A stretch of DNA of 64,000 bases from Streptomyces pilosus (GTDB taxonomy: Bacteria; Actinomycetota; Actinomycetes; Streptomycetales; Streptomycetaceae). Shown in pieces: positions 51,178 through 60,274 of this stretch. The notes under the pieces were generated by a model that was given only the letters and a program-made list of their open reading frames with translations, was not told the DNA's origin and did not search any database. The stretch covers positions 45,812 to 109,811 of the forward strand of contig NZ_BMTU01000020.1 of the NCBI RefSeq assembly GCF_014649835.1, given 5' to 3'. A program made the translations under genes and the position numbers. Position 1 is the first letter of the stretch; each line of letters opens with the position of its first letter.

Positions 51178-51992
51178 GGCGCCGACCGAACTACGTGGCC
51201 GGCGCGGGCTCGCTCCTCTGGCTCTTCGTCGTCGGCCTGCCGCTGTACGTACTGCTCGCCGCCACCCTGCGCACCCGCCAGGACTACGCCGAGAACGGCC
51301 CGGTGTCGGTCCCGGACAGCTTCACCCTGGACAACTACACCGGCGCCTTCGACTCCGGCTTCGGCCAGTACTTCGTCAACACGCTCGTCGTCACCGCCTG
51401 CGTGATCGGCATCGTGCTGCTGCTCGTCCCGCCGCTCGCCTACGCGATCGTGCGCAGCCGCGGCCGGACCACGTCGGCGATCTTCCGGCTGTTCCTGCTC
51501 GGTCTCGCCATCCCCGCCCAGGCCGTCATCGTCCCGATGTTCTACCTGATCAGCGAAGCCGGGCTGTACGACAACCTGCTGGGCGTCATCCTGCCCACGG
51601 CCGCGTTCTGCCTGCCCATGTCGGCGCTGATCCTCAGCGGCGCGATGCGCGACATCTCCCCGGAGCTGTACGAGGCCATGGCCATGGACGGCGCCGGCCC
51701 GCGGCGCATGTTCTTCCAGCTCGTCCTGCCGCTGTCCCGGGGCGGACTGTCCACGATCGTGGTCTTCTCCGCGCTCCAGGCCTGGAACGGCTTCCTGTTC
51801 CCCCTCGTCCTGACCCAGTCCGACTCCAGCAAGGTCGTCACCCTGGGCCTGTACAACTTCCAGACCGAACACGGCATCGACATCCCCGGTCTGCTGGGAG
51901 CCGTGGTCCTGTCCATGGTGCCCATCCTGCTCGTCTACCTGTTCGCCCGTCGCGCCCTGGTCCAGGGGCTGATGGGTGTCGGAGGAAAGTGA
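51174..51992 (+). CDS. bxlG: Xylo-oligosaccharide ABC transporter permease 2 (BxlG type)
   Basis: 272 residues, six helices, MalG/UgpE type. The coupling loop is YEAMAMDGAGPRRMFFQLVLP. FNAL-type segments include QAWNGFLFPLVLTQSDSSKV. It pairs with the upstream permease to form the channel. The start overlaps that gene by 4 bases and the stop overlaps the beta-xylosidase start (GTGA), so the operon is tightly coupled. Confidence 0.93.
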   Translation: MRRRPNYVAGAGSLLWLFVVGLPLYVLLAATLRTRQDYAENGPVSVPDSFTLDNYTGAFDSGFGQYFVNTLVVTACVIGIVLLLVPPLAYAIVRSRGRTTSAIFRLFLLGLAIPAQAVIVPMFYLISEAGLYDNLLGVILPTAAFCLPMSALILSGAMRDISPELYEAMAMDGAGPRRMFFQLVLPLSRGGLSTIVVFSALQAWNGFLFPLVLTQSDSSKVVTLGLYNFQTEHGIDIPGLLGAVVLSMVPILLVYLFARRALVQGLMGVGGK

Positions 51993-54370
51993 CCGCCAAC
52001 GTGGCCGTAGAGACCACCCCCGAAGCCCCCCTCTGGAACGACCCCGACCGCCCCGTCGCCGCCCGCGTCGACGCGCTCATCGGCGCGATGACCCTGGACG
52101 AGAAGATCGCCCAGCTGTACGGCGTGTGGGTCGGCGCGTCCGCCAACGGCGGCGAAGTCGCCCCGCACCAGCACGACATGGAGGAGGCCGTCGACCTCGA
52201 CGCCCTCCTGCCCCACGGTCTGGGCCAGTTGACCCGCCCCTTCGGCACCGCACCCGTCGACCCGGCGCTGGGCGCCCTGTCCCTGCTGCGCACCCAGAAC
52301 CGCATCACCGCCGCCAGCCGCTTCGGCATCCCCGCCGTCGCGCACGAGGAGTGCCTGGCCGGCTTCGCCGCCTGGCGTGCCACCGCCTACCCCGTCCCGC
52401 TGTCCTGGGGCGCCACCTTCGACCCGGACGTGGTGCGCCGGATGGCCGCCGCCATCGGCCGCGACATGCGTGCCGTCGGCGTCCACCAGGGTCTCGCGCC
52501 CGTCCTCGACGTGGTCCGCGACGCCCGCTGGGGACGCGTGGAGGAGACCATCGGCGAGGACCCCTACCTCGTCGGCACCATCGGCACCGCCTACGTCCGC
52601 GGCCTGGAGTCCGCCGGGATCGTCGCCACCCTCAAGCACTTCGTGGGCTACTCGGCCTCCCGCGCCGGACGCAACCTCGCCCCCTCACCCATGGGCCCCC
52701 GCGAACGCGCCGACGTCCTGCTGCCGCCCTTCGAGATGGCGATCCGCGAGGGCGGCGCCCGCTCCGTCATGCACTCCTACACCGACACCGACGGCGTGCC
52801 CGCCGCCGCCGACGAGAGCCTGCTGACCGGGCTGCTCCGCGACACCTGGGGCTTCGACGGCACCGTCGTCGCCGACTACTTCGGCATCGCCTTCCTCAGG
52901 ATCCTGCACGGCATCGCGGGCGACTGGGCCGAGGCCGCGGGCGCCGCCCTGAAGGCGGGCGTCGACATCGAACTGCCCACCGTCAAGACGTTCGGCGCGC
53001 CGCTCGCCGCGGCCGTCACCGACGGCCGCGTCCCGGAGTCGCTGATCGACCGCGCCCTGCGCCGCGTCCTCGGCCAGAAGGCGATGCTGGGCCTGCTCGA
53101 CCCGGACTGGAACCCCGTGCCGCCCGCGCTGGACGGCGCCGACCTGGACGACCCCGACGCCCTGCGCGGCACGGTCGACCTGGACGGGCCCGAGAACCGC
53201 GCCCTGGCCCGGGAGATCGCCGAGAAGGCCGTCGTCCTCCTCAGTAACGACGGCACCCTGCCGCTGGCCCGGCCCCGCCGCATCGCCCTGGTCGGCCCCA
53301 ACGCCACCGAGGGCACCGCCGTGCTGGGCTGCTACTCCTTCCCGCAGCACGTGGGCGTGCAGCACCCGGACGTTCCGGTCGGCATCGACCTGCCCACCCT
53401 GCGGGACACCCTGGCCGCCGAGTTCCCCGACGCGGACATCACCGTCGCCCGCGGCACCGGCGTCGACGACGGGGACCTCACCGGCATCGGCGCGGCGGTG
53501 GACGCGGCCGCGCACGCGGACGTCGTCGTCGCCGTCCTCGGCGACCGCGCCGGCCTCTTCGGCCGCGGCACCAGCGGGGAGGGCTGCGACACGGAGTCCC
53601 TCGCCCTGCCCGGCGCCCAGCAGCAGCTGCTCGACGCGCTGCTGGACTCCGGCACGCCGGTGGTGACCGTCCTCCTCGCGGGCCGCCCGTACGCGCTCGG
53701 CCGCGCCGCCGCCGAGTCGGCGGCGATCGTGCAGTCCTTCTTCCCCGGGGTCGCCGGCACCCAGGCGATCGCCGGCGTGATCAGCGGCCGCACCAACCCC
53801 TCCGGCCGGCTCCCGGTCAGCGTGCCCCGCGCACCGGGCTCCCAGCCGACCACCTACCTCGGTGCCCGGCTCGCCCAGGCCAGCGAGGTGTCCAACATCG
53901 ACCCCACCCCGGCGTTCGGTTTCGGGCACGGCCTGACGTACACCTCGTTCGCCTGGGACGGCCTCGCCGTCGACGCCGATCAGGCGCCCACCGACGGCGA
54001 GTTCACCCTCGCCCTCACCGTCCGCAACACCGGGGACCGGACCGGCACCGAGGTCGTCCAGCTCTACCTCCACGACCCGGTCGCCTCCGTCGTCCAGCCG
54101 GTGCAACGGCTCGTCGGCTACACCCGGGTGGACCTGGAGCCCGGCGAGGCCCGCCGGGTCCGCGTCACGGTCCCGGCCGACGTGGCCTCCTTCACCGGCC
54201 GCGACGGCCACCGGATCGTCGAACCCGGTGACCTGGAACTGCGCCTGGCCGCCTCCAGCACCGACACCCGCCTCACCGCGACGGTCACCCTGACCGGCCC
54301 GGCACGCCGGGTGGACCACACCCGCCGCTTCCACGCGGCGTTCAGCCTGGAGCCGGCCCCGGAGGGGTGA
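51989..54370 (+). CDS. bxlA: GH3 beta-xylosidase / beta-glucosidase (BxlA type)
   Basis: 793 residues, no signal peptide, so intracellular. GH3 N-domain: LYGVWVGASANGG, HEECLAGFAAWRATAYPVPL, APVLDVVRDARWGRVEETIG, TLKHFVGYSASRAGRN, and the nucleophile Asp296 in GTVVADYFGIAFL. The GH3 C-domain has VVLLSNDGTLPLARPRRIAL and FFPGVAGTQAIAGVISGRTN, followed by a fibronectin-III-like domain (FTLALTVRNTGDRTGTEVVQ). It trims imported xylo-oligosaccharides to xylose. The GTG start at 51989 overlaps bxlG and has GGAGG very close (51981-51985); GTG at 52001 is an alternative. Confidence 0.94.
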   Translation: MTANVAVETTPEAPLWNDPDRPVAARVDALIGAMTLDEKIAQLYGVWVGASANGGEVAPHQHDMEEAVDLDALLPHGLGQLTRPFGTAPVDPALGALSLLRTQNRITAASRFGIPAVAHEECLAGFAAWRATAYPVPLSWGATFDPDVVRRMAAAIGRDMRAVGVHQGLAPVLDVVRDARWGRVEETIGEDPYLVGTIGTAYVRGLESAGIVATLKHFVGYSASRAGRNLAPSPMGPRERADVLLPPFEMAIREGGARSVMHSYTDTDGVPAAADESLLTGLLRDTWGFDGTVVADYFGIAFLRILHGIAGDWAEAAGAALKAGVDIELPTVKTFGAPLAAAVTDGRVPESLIDRALRRVLGQKAMLGLLDPDWNPVPPALDGADLDDPDALRGTVDLDGPENRALAREIAEKAVVLLSNDGTLPLARPRRIALVGPNATEGTAVLGCYSFPQHVGVQHPDVPVGIDLPTLRDTLAAEFPDADITVARGTGVDDGDLTGIGAAVDAAAHADVVVAVLGDRAGLFGRGTSGEGCDTESLALPGAQQQLLDALLDSGTPVVTVLLAGRPYALGRAAAESAAIVQSFFPGVAGTQAIAGVISGRTNPSGRLPVSVPRAPGSQPTTYLGARLAQASEVSNIDPTPAFGFGHGLTYTSFAWDGLAVDADQAPTDGEFTLALTVRNTGDRTGTEVVQLYLHDPVASVVQPVQRLVGYTRVDLEPGEARRVRVTVPADVASFTGRDGHRIVEPGDLELRLAASSTDTRLTATVTLTGPARRVDHTRRFHAAFSLEPAPEG

Positions 54371-54387
54371 GCCGGATCCGTCCCTGA

Positions 54388-54431
54388 GCACGGCCGGCCC
54401 GTACCGCACCCGCGGTCCGGGCCGGCCGTGC
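54388..54431 (+). terminator. Hairpin after bxlA
   Basis: GCACGGCCGGCCC (54388-54400) pairs with GGGCCGGCCGTGC (54419-54431). It begins 17 bases beyond the stop. Confidence 0.78.
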
Positions 54432-54459
54432 CCCGGTGCGGCCCGGCGGGGTCCGGGAC

Positions 54460-54500
54460 GCGACAGCCCCGGGCGGGGTGGGCCCGCCCGGGGCTGTCGC
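54460..54500. terminator. Strong hairpin between bxlA and the amylase gene
   Basis: An 18-base perfect stem (GCGACAGCCCCGGGCGGG at 54460-54477 with 54483-54500) and loop GTGGG. The genes converge here, so it probably ends amylase transcription and backs up the first hairpin. Confidence 0.8.
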
Positions 54501-54539
54501 GCGTGCCGGACCATGCGTGGCCGCGATGCCCGGCCTGCC

Positions 54540-57536
54540 TCACTTCAGGTAGGGACCGTCCGTCCCGATCTTCCCGGTGCCGTTCAGGACGTAGACCCGG
54601 AGGTTGCCCTTGCCCGGGGCCGCGACGGAGAGGGTGCCGTTGGACACCGTGCGGACGTCGCCGGTGACGGCGTCCCGGTAGGTGCCGTTCGGCACGCCCG
54701 TGAAGGTCGCGCCGCCCGAGACGGTGACCAGGGCGAAGCTGTCGGTGCCGCCCGCGGTGTAGCGGCGCTTGAAGGCCATGTCGCCGGAGATGCCGGTGGT
54801 GGAGTACTGGCCCATCTGGAGGGCCGGGACGGCCCGGCGGATCTGGTTCAGGCGCTGTACGTGCTTGACCAGGGGCTGTTGCAGCGTCGTGGCGACGGTG
54901 CCGGTGGCGGAGTCGACCCTGGAGAAGTCGGAGGACGTCACCGTGCCCGCGAGGTGGTCGCCGTAGTACGCCCGGCCGGTCGTGGCCAGGGGACAACTCG
55001 GGCCGCAGTCGATCTTCTTGCCTTTCTGGAACTCGATCTCCGAGCCGTAGTAGAGGGTGGGGATGCCGCGGAACGTCCACATCAGGGACATGTTCTCGGC
55101 CCAGGCGTCGGTGCCGCCCGTGTAGCGTTCGCTGCTCTTGTTGGGGCCGTAGTCGTGGCTGTCGACGTAGACGACGTTGTACGTGGCGTCGTTGTAGCTG
55201 TCGTCGGAGTCCTTGCCGTTGTGGAAGGCGTTGCTCGCGTCACCGAAGTTCATGTGCATGCGCATGTCGATGACGTGCATGCCGGAGAAGCGGCTGTGGT
55301 CGGGGGCGTGGTAGGTGTTGCCGTCGAGGAAGGCGTTGGTGGAGGCCGGCTGGTTGCCGGTGCCCTGCTGCTGTTCGTGGTCGTACATCTCCAGGGCGGC
55401 CTTCTCGTCGTCGGCGCTGTACTCCTTGCGCTCCTTCCAGGTGTAGAACTGCGCCGAGTGGTTGACCGAGCCGCGGTTCCACTTGTCGTTGACGAAGGCG
55501 GCGACCTCGCCGAAGACGAAGAAGTTCTTCGCCGCCCCGGCGCCGTGCTGCTGGGTGACGCGTTCCTGGATGGCGGGAAGGAAGCGGCGGTTCCAGGTGG
55601 TGCGGGGGATGTGGACGGCCGTGTCGACGCGGAAGCCGTCGACGCCCATGTCGATGTACTTGTTGTAGGCGCCGATCAGGTAGTTCTGCACCTGGGCGTT
55701 CTCGGTGTCGAAGTCGGCGAGGTCCTCGTGCAGCCAGCAGGAACGGGAGTCCTCGCCCTCCCAGTTGCCGATCCAGCAGTTGTGGTAGAGCGCCTTGGGG
55801 AACATGCCGGACGTCGGGCTGGGCCACTGGCAGTTGTAGAGGGTGTAGCCCTCGGGGCTCTTGCCGCCGGTGGGCCTGCCCCAGTTGACGCAGGTGTTGC
55901 CCGCGGGTTCGGCCGTGGACCAGAGGTCGCCGTTGTAATAGGACTTGCCGCTCTTCGGGTCGACGGTCAGGCCGTCGTACTCGAAGCCGGGCTGCTTCTC
56001 GTCGTAGTACCAGCTCCACTGGGAGTCCCGCACGCCGTACACGGTCGGCGTGAAGAGGCCCTTGGCGCCCCAGCGGGAGGAGTGGTTGTAGACGACGTCC
56101 TGGTAGATCTTCATGCCCTTGGCGTGGGCCGCGTTGATCAGGTCCTGGTAGGAGGCCCCGGCGGACTCCAGGCGCGGATCGACCTTGTAGAAGTCCCAGC
56201 CGTGGTAGCCGTGGTGGTCGTAGTCCGAGCGGTTGAGGACCACCGGGGTGATCCACACGGCGGAGAAGCCGAGTCCCTTGATGTAGTCGAGCTTGTTGAC
56301 CAGTCCCTTGAAGTCGCCCCGGAACATGGGGTCGTCGTGGGCCGCGTTGCCGGATTTCTCGTGCTGGCTGCCGCCGCGGTTGTTGGAGCCGTCGCCGTCG
56401 TTGAAGCGGGCGGTGAGGACGAAGTAGATCGGGTCCTTGCGGGGGTCGGTGCCGAGGGGTCTGCCGGCGGCGGGAGCCGGCGGTCTGCTGCCGGTGGTCG
56501 CCCGTACGGCGGCCGAGGCGGGGGAGAGGTTGCCTGCCGCGTCCACGGCCCTGACGGTGTAGGTGTAGGTGGTCCTCTCCTCGAGGTTCGCGTCGGAGAA
56601 GACGGTGGAGCCGACGTCGGTCACGGCACCGCCCCGGGTGCCGCCGGTGCGGGTGACCTGGTAGCGGGTGACGCCCGTGTCGTCGGTGGACGGCTCCCAG
56701 GTGAGGACGACGGACACCCCGTCGGCCTGAGCGGTCACCCGGCCGGGAACGGTCGGCGCCTGCGTGTCGGGGGCCTCGTCCGCGCACGGGTCGTCGGCGT
56801 CCGAGGTGACCGTCCTGTCGCTGACGGTGGTGATGCCGGCGGGCAGGGTGTAGTCGGCGCCGCCGTTGTTGTCCCACACGCCGTTGCCGTTGTTGAACGC
56901 GGCCTTCATCGAGCCGGCCGTGCCCAGGTCGACGTCCTGCTTCCACCAGCCGGTGCAGGCGGCCCGCATGCCGATTCCCGGCACGGTGGTCCACGAGCCG
57001 CCCGCCGGCTGGTAGTGGAGGTTGGCGGTGGTCCAGCCGAGGGTCCGGGTGGAGTAGTAGACCGTGGTGCGGTTGCCGTCGCCCGGCGCCGGGTCCGGGT
57101 CCTCACTCCCGGCGCAGGGGTCGGAGTGGGCGACCACTCCGTCCTTGACCGTGATGGTGCCCGTGCCGAGGGCGTAGTTCTTGCCGGAGTTGTTGTCCCA
57201 GGTCCCCGAGCCGTTGGTGAAGGTGGCCCGCAGGCCCTCGGCGGTCCCCAGGGTGACGGTCTTCTTCACCCAGTCGGTGCAGGCGGATTCCATGGCCGCG
57301 CCGGGGACCGCGGTCCAGGAGCCGCCGTCGGGCGCGTAGTGCAGGTGGTAGCGGTCCCAGTTCCTCGTCTTCGTGTAGTAGAAGACGGTCGCCGTGTGGT
57401 CGGCGGTGGCGGCGACGGGAGTGGTGGCAGGGGAGGTGGGGGTGGCCGAGGGGGCGGACATCAGCCCCAGAACGGCACCGACGGCCACCACGGCGGCCGT
57501 CGGCCGTCCGGGCGGTCGGGTGCGACTGCGTCTCAT
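54540..57536 (-). CDS. Secreted alpha-amylase (GH13) with two starch-binding modules and a fibronectin-III domain
   Basis: 998 residues. Signal peptide: RRSRTRPPGRPTAAVVAVGA then VLGLMSAPSATP. Two CBM25-like repeats follow (~50-140 and ~155-255; compare TVFYYTKTRNWDRYHLHYAP with TVYYSTRTLGWTTANLHYQP). Then an Fn3 domain (~265-350: VSVVLTWEPSTDDTGVTRYQ). The GH13 barrel spans ~365-910. Catalytic residues are Asp638 in GVDGFRVDTAVH, Glu677 in FFVFGEVAAF and Asp795 in VVYVDSHDYG. The terminal beta domain is MAFKRRYTAGGTDSFALVTV onward. It hydrolyses starch outside the cell. It is transcribed alone leftward; the upstream region has TGCAA/TTGCA-type elements typical of maltose regulation. Confidence 0.95.
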   Translation of the reverse strand: MRRSRTRPPGRPTAAVVAVGAVLGLMSAPSATPTSPATTPVAATADHTATVFYYTKTRNWDRYHLHYAPDGGSWTAVPGAAMESACTDWVKKTVTLGTAEGLRATFTNGSGTWDNNSGKNYALGTGTITVKDGVVAHSDPCAGSEDPDPAPGDGNRTTVYYSTRTLGWTTANLHYQPAGGSWTTVPGIGMRAACTGWWKQDVDLGTAGSMKAAFNNGNGVWDNNGGADYTLPAGITTVSDRTVTSDADDPCADEAPDTQAPTVPGRVTAQADGVSVVLTWEPSTDDTGVTRYQVTRTGGTRGGAVTDVGSTVFSDANLEERTTYTYTVRAVDAAGNLSPASAAVRATTGSRPPAPAAGRPLGTDPRKDPIYFVLTARFNDGDGSNNRGGSQHEKSGNAAHDDPMFRGDFKGLVNKLDYIKGLGFSAVWITPVVLNRSDYDHHGYHGWDFYKVDPRLESAGASYQDLINAAHAKGMKIYQDVVYNHSSRWGAKGLFTPTVYGVRDSQWSWYYDEKQPGFEYDGLTVDPKSGKSYYNGDLWSTAEPAGNTCVNWGRPTGGKSPEGYTLYNCQWPSPTSGMFPKALYHNCWIGNWEGEDSRSCWLHEDLADFDTENAQVQNYLIGAYNKYIDMGVDGFRVDTAVHIPRTTWNRRFLPAIQERVTQQHGAGAAKNFFVFGEVAAFVNDKWNRGSVNHSAQFYTWKERKEYSADDEKAALEMYDHEQQQGTGNQPASTNAFLDGNTYHAPDHSRFSGMHVIDMRMHMNFGDASNAFHNGKDSDDSYNDATYNVVYVDSHDYGPNKSSERYTGGTDAWAENMSLMWTFRGIPTLYYGSEIEFQKGKKIDCGPSCPLATTGRAYYGDHLAGTVTSSDFSRVDSATGTVATTLQQPLVKHVQRLNQIRRAVPALQMGQYSTTGISGDMAFKRRYTAGGTDSFALVTVSGGATFTGVPNGTYRDAVTGDVRTVSNGTLSVAAPGKGNLRVYVLNGTGKIGTDGPYLK

Positions 57537-57611
57537 GCGGTCTCCAGACGAGGGGGCGGGACGGAACCGGGCGGGGAGTCGGGGATCCCGGACCGGATGA
57601 TGAAAGTCCGA

Positions 57612-57626
57612 ACGGAAACTTGCAGA
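57612..57626 (-). promoter_or_regulatory. Possible MalR-type half operator of the amylase gene
   Basis: Minus strand CTGCAAGTTTCC. Streptomyces amylase promoters carry repeated CTTGCA/TGCAAG elements recognised by the maltose regulator. Only one clear copy is seen here, so the call is tentative. Confidence 0.4.
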
Positions 57627-57834
57627 AAACCCTTACGGCAGCCGGAAGTTACCCGCGCGTGACGGCGCCGTAAAGGGGTCGCGCTTCAACTTCTCGCCGT
57701 GGGCAGGATGAACCGCCGGCCCACGGAGCACTCTGACGGCCCGTCAGCTCGTGGGTGTGGGGGTGACGCAGACCCGGTCGGTGGTTGGGGAGGCGCTCCG
57801 GCGGCCCGTGGAGCGGCGGTCGGCCGGAAATTTG

Positions 57835-57850
57835 CTGCAATCCATTGCAG
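57835..57850. promoter_or_regulatory. Perfect inverted repeat CTGCAAT-CC-ATTGCAG
   Basis: Two 7-base arms around CC, in an A/T-richer pocket 300 bases from the amylase start and 240 bases from the DUF5133 start. It looks like an operator without a gene directly beside it. Confidence 0.5.
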
Positions 57851-58092
57851 GGGGCGGCACGACTCCGTGGTGGCCGGCTCCGTGGCGACCGTGAAGGCCG
57901 CCCCGGCGGCAGGAAGCGCCGGAGGGGGAGAAGGGTGGCGTGGACGCGCGGATGCGGGGCACACGGTGTTCTGCCTGACGCGGCCCGTCCGTGGCCGTGA
58001 TCGTCAGGCGTCAGGTGTCAGGGGAGAGTCACTCGCCGCGGTGCGCTCGGACGTGCGCGGGGAGGGCTTGTGACGGGAGAGGGTAGTCATTC

Positions 58093-58335
58093 ATGATCCT
58101 TCCGGCGGAGAAGGAACTGCGCGCCGTGCTGGCCCGATTCGCTCAGGCGCGCATGGACCACGACGTGCGTCCCACCGGCTACACCAGCAGGCTCCTCGAG
58201 GACACCACGTACACGCTGTGCGTGATGACCGGGGCCCGCACCGCCGAGGAGGCGCTCCGCACGGCGGACGCGCTGCTCGAACAGTACGCCGGCCGCTCCG
58301 CCGTCTCCGTGCGGGACGAGACTTTGGCCGCCTGA
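58093..58335 (+). CDS. DUF5133 domain-containing protein
   Basis: 80 residues, the whole length of the family. MILPAEKELRAVLARFAQAR and DTTYTLCVMTGARTAEEALR TADALLEQY are the DUF5133 hallmarks (helical, with a central YTLC). Such proteins often sit near regulators or polyketide-cyclase-like genes in Streptomyces and have no known function. The SRPBCC gene follows 136 bases later on the same strand. Confidence 0.8.
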   Translation: MILPAEKELRAVLARFAQARMDHDVRPTGYTSRLLEDTTYTLCVMTGARTAEEALRTADALLEQYAGRSAVSVRDETLAA

Positions 58336-58471
58336 GCCGACGCCGGACGTCCGCGGCACGCGGACGCGCCGGCGTTCCCCGTGTGCACCGGCACACCGCG
58401 GGCAGCAGGACACCCAACCGTTTCACCGGCCGCCGCGACGCGGCCACCGGTCCCAGCGAGAGAGGTACGGC

Positions 58472-58891
58472 GTGTCAGCCTCCCTGGTAGAAACCGTCGA
58501 CATCGACGCCCCCGTGTCCGTGACGTGGGCACTGTGGAGTGACGTCACCAAGTGGCCGTCCTTCCTCAGCCACGTACGCATCGTGCAGCCGCTCGACGAC
58601 CGCCGCTTCGCGTGGCAACTGTCCCTGCCGGGCGCGGACAAGAACTTCGTCGCCGAACTGACCGAGGTGGTGCCCGAGAACCGGATCGCCTGGCGGACGA
58701 CGGAGGGCGTCCAGCACGCGGGCGTCGTGACGTTCCACCGTCTCAGCGACACGTCGAGCCGGGTGACGCTGCAGATCGAGTACGACCCCAAGGGCTTCAT
58801 GGAGCACCTGGGCGCCCTGACGAACCTGGACTCCACGCTCGCCAACTACGACCTGGGCGAGTTCCAGAAGCTGGCCGAGTCCTCGGTCTGA
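58472..58891 (+). CDS. SRPBCC-family protein (polyketide cyclase/dehydrase-like)
   Basis: 139 residues from GTG with GAGAGAGG upstream. The START-like helix-grip fold is indicated by VETVDIDAPVSVTWALWSDV, TKWPSFLSHVRIVQPLDDRR, RIAWRTTEGVQHAGVVTFHR and VTLQIEYDPKGFMEHLGALT. It binds a hydrophobic ligand in a cavity; whether it is an enzyme is unknown, and no polyketide synthase is nearby. A terminator hairpin follows 64 bases after the stop. Confidence 0.88.
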   Translation: MSASLVETVDIDAPVSVTWALWSDVTKWPSFLSHVRIVQPLDDRRFAWQLSLPGADKNFVAELTEVVPENRIAWRTTEGVQHAGVVTFHRLSDTSSRVTLQIEYDPKGFMEHLGALTNLDSTLANYDLGEFQKLAESSV

Positions 58892-58954
58892 GCCGGGCGG
58901 TGTGCCCGCCCTGACGCCGTCGAGGCGGCCGCGGTGCAGCGGCCGGGCCAGGCC

Positions 58955-58991
58955 GCCCCCACGGCCCGTGCGGAACGCGGGCCGTGGGGGC
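58955..58991. terminator. Hairpin after the SRPBCC gene
   Basis: GCCCCCACGGCCCG (58955-58968) pairs with CGGGCCGTGGGGGC (58978-58991) around a 9-base loop. The 270 bases that follow, up to the TetR stop, hold nothing I can identify. Confidence 0.78.
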
Positions 58992-59261
58992 GCCGGCCTG
59001 CGAAGGCGGGGCCGGCCAGGTGATGGGCCGCCGGTTCCTCGGCCGCCCGGCGAGCGTCCCGCGTCCTGCGGACCGGTGCCGGCAGGCACGTCGGTCCCCA
59101 GGGCGGTGCCCGATGAGCGGGGGTCTCGGCGGGCGGCGCGGTGTGCGGTGCGCCAGGGTGTGTCGTCTCCGCTCCGGTGGTCTCCCTCCTCCGGCCGTCG
59201 CGCCGACCGCGGGTCCCGGCGCCCCGGGACCCGGACCGTTGCACTGCTCGGGGAACCACAC

Positions 59262-59975
59262 TCAGCGGCGGCCCTTCGGGTTCGCCCGCGGCCTGGGCGC
59301 CGCCGCCGTCGTCCTGCGGCCCGGCGAGAGCCCCGCCAGGCCGTCCACCGTGCCCGGGTGCCCCACCGTGCCGAGGCTGAGCAGCACGTGCCGCTCGGCG
59401 ACCTCCGCCGGGCCGAGCGGACCGTCGGCCCGGTACCAGTTGGCCACTCCCTGGCACATGATGAGCACGCCGCGGACCGCGTCGGCCGGGATGGGAGTGG
59501 TGAAGACGCCCCGTTCGATGCCGGCCTCTACCGTGTCGAGCAGCATGTGTTCGAGGTAGTCCCGCAGCGCCACGTACCGGGCACGGTTGTCCGGTTCCAG
59601 GCTGCGGATCTCCGTGTCGAGGAAGGCCAGCCCCTTGCGGTGGGCCATGTACAGCACGATGGATTCGATCATCGCGCAGAAGCGGGGGAGGGGCTCGTCA
59701 CCGGCTTCGGCCGCGGCGGCCCGGCACCGGTCGAGGACGTCCTTCATCGACGTCTCGAGCAGGGTGGCGAGCAGGGCCTGCTTGTTCTCGTAGTGGTAGT
59801 AGAGGGCCGGTACGGTCACCCCCACCCGGCCGGCGATGTCCCGCACCGAAGTGCCGTGATAGCCGTGCTCGTTGAAGGCTTCCATGGCGTGCACGAGGAT
59901 GGGGTGCAGATCGAGCGGGCCGTAGGTGCTCCAGTGGGGCGGGGCCGTGGTCTCCTGGCGTGACTGCGCGCTCAA
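59262..59975 (-). CDS. TetR-family transcriptional regulator
   Basis: 237 residues from TTG at 59975, supported by GGAGGAGCACC upstream; no ATG or GTG fits as well. The helix-turn-helix is HAMEAFNEHGYHGTSVRDIA then VGVTVPALYYHYENKQALLA (~25-70). The ligand domain follows (LPRFCAMIESIVLYMAHRKG; FLDTEIRSLEPDNRARYVAL). The C-terminal 30 residues are basic and disordered. It is divergent from the acyl-CoA operon and two TTAGCG-type operators lie between, so it probably represses that operon and itself, with an acyl-CoA as inducer. Confidence 0.92.
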   Translation of the reverse strand: MSAQSRQETTAPPHWSTYGPLDLHPILVHAMEAFNEHGYHGTSVRDIAGRVGVTVPALYYHYENKQALLATLLETSMKDVLDRCRAAAAEAGDEPLPRFCAMIESIVLYMAHRKGLAFLDTEIRSLEPDNRARYVALRDYLEHMLLDTVEAGIERGVFTTPIPADAVRGVLIMCQGVANWYRADGPLGPAEVAERHVLLSLGTVGHPGTVDGLAGLSPGRRTTAAAPRPRANPKGRR

Positions 59976-60050
59976 CGGTGCTCCTCCGGTGGAATGGCGG
60001 CGAGCGCCATGGTACGTCGCCCGCCCCTCGGCGCACCCCCCGGAACCTTG

Positions 60051-60066
60051 CTTAGCGACCGATCAG
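60051..60066. promoter_or_regulatory. Imperfect TetR operator near the TetR start
   Basis: CTTAGCGACCGATCAG. It matches the strong site at 60207-60222 in its left arm and partly in its right arm, about 75 bases upstream of the TetR start. Confidence 0.55.
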
Positions 60067-60177
60067 TGACTTTCCGGCTGCCCTGCGGACGGAAACGCCT
60101 GCGTGTGTGGACGCCCTGAGCGAAAGACATGACCAGAGCGGCACACCGCTTTCGGGTGGGATGTTGTGTCGCGGTCA

Positions 60178-60222
60178 TTGACCACCCTCCCACCCCCCTC
60201 TACCTTCTTAGCGAGCGCTAAG
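60178..60222 (+). promoter_or_regulatory. Promoter and TetR operator of the acyl-CoA catabolic operon
   Basis: TTGACC (60178-60183) and TACCTT (60201-60206) with 17-base spacing. The perfect palindrome CTTAGCG-AG-CGCTAAG (60207-60222) directly follows the -10 and covers the expected start site. Confidence 0.82.
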
Positions 60223-60274
60223 TAGAGCCTCGTTCGGAGGACGGCTGCCCGCCCCTGCCGTGAGAGAGGGACCC

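Larger units (their letters stand above)
57537..58092. other. Regulatory and apparently non-coding region upstream of the amylase gene
   Basis: About 550 bases with no ORF I trust. It includes an A/T-rich segment (57599-57645) near the amylase start, with CTGCAAGTTTCC on the minus strand, and a perfect palindrome at 57835-57850. The rest is featureless GC-rich sequence, plus the DUF5133 promoter at the right end. Confidence 0.55.

Noticed and set aside
57699..58073. A 124-codon frame in the amylase leader region
   Set aside because: Low-complexity Gly/Ala/Arg product, no ribosome site and overlap with competing frames on both strands.
58892..59261. Possible coding in the spacer before the TetR gene
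   Set aside because: Frames here give only Arg/Pro/Gly-rich products; the hairpin at 58955-58991 is the only supportable feature.
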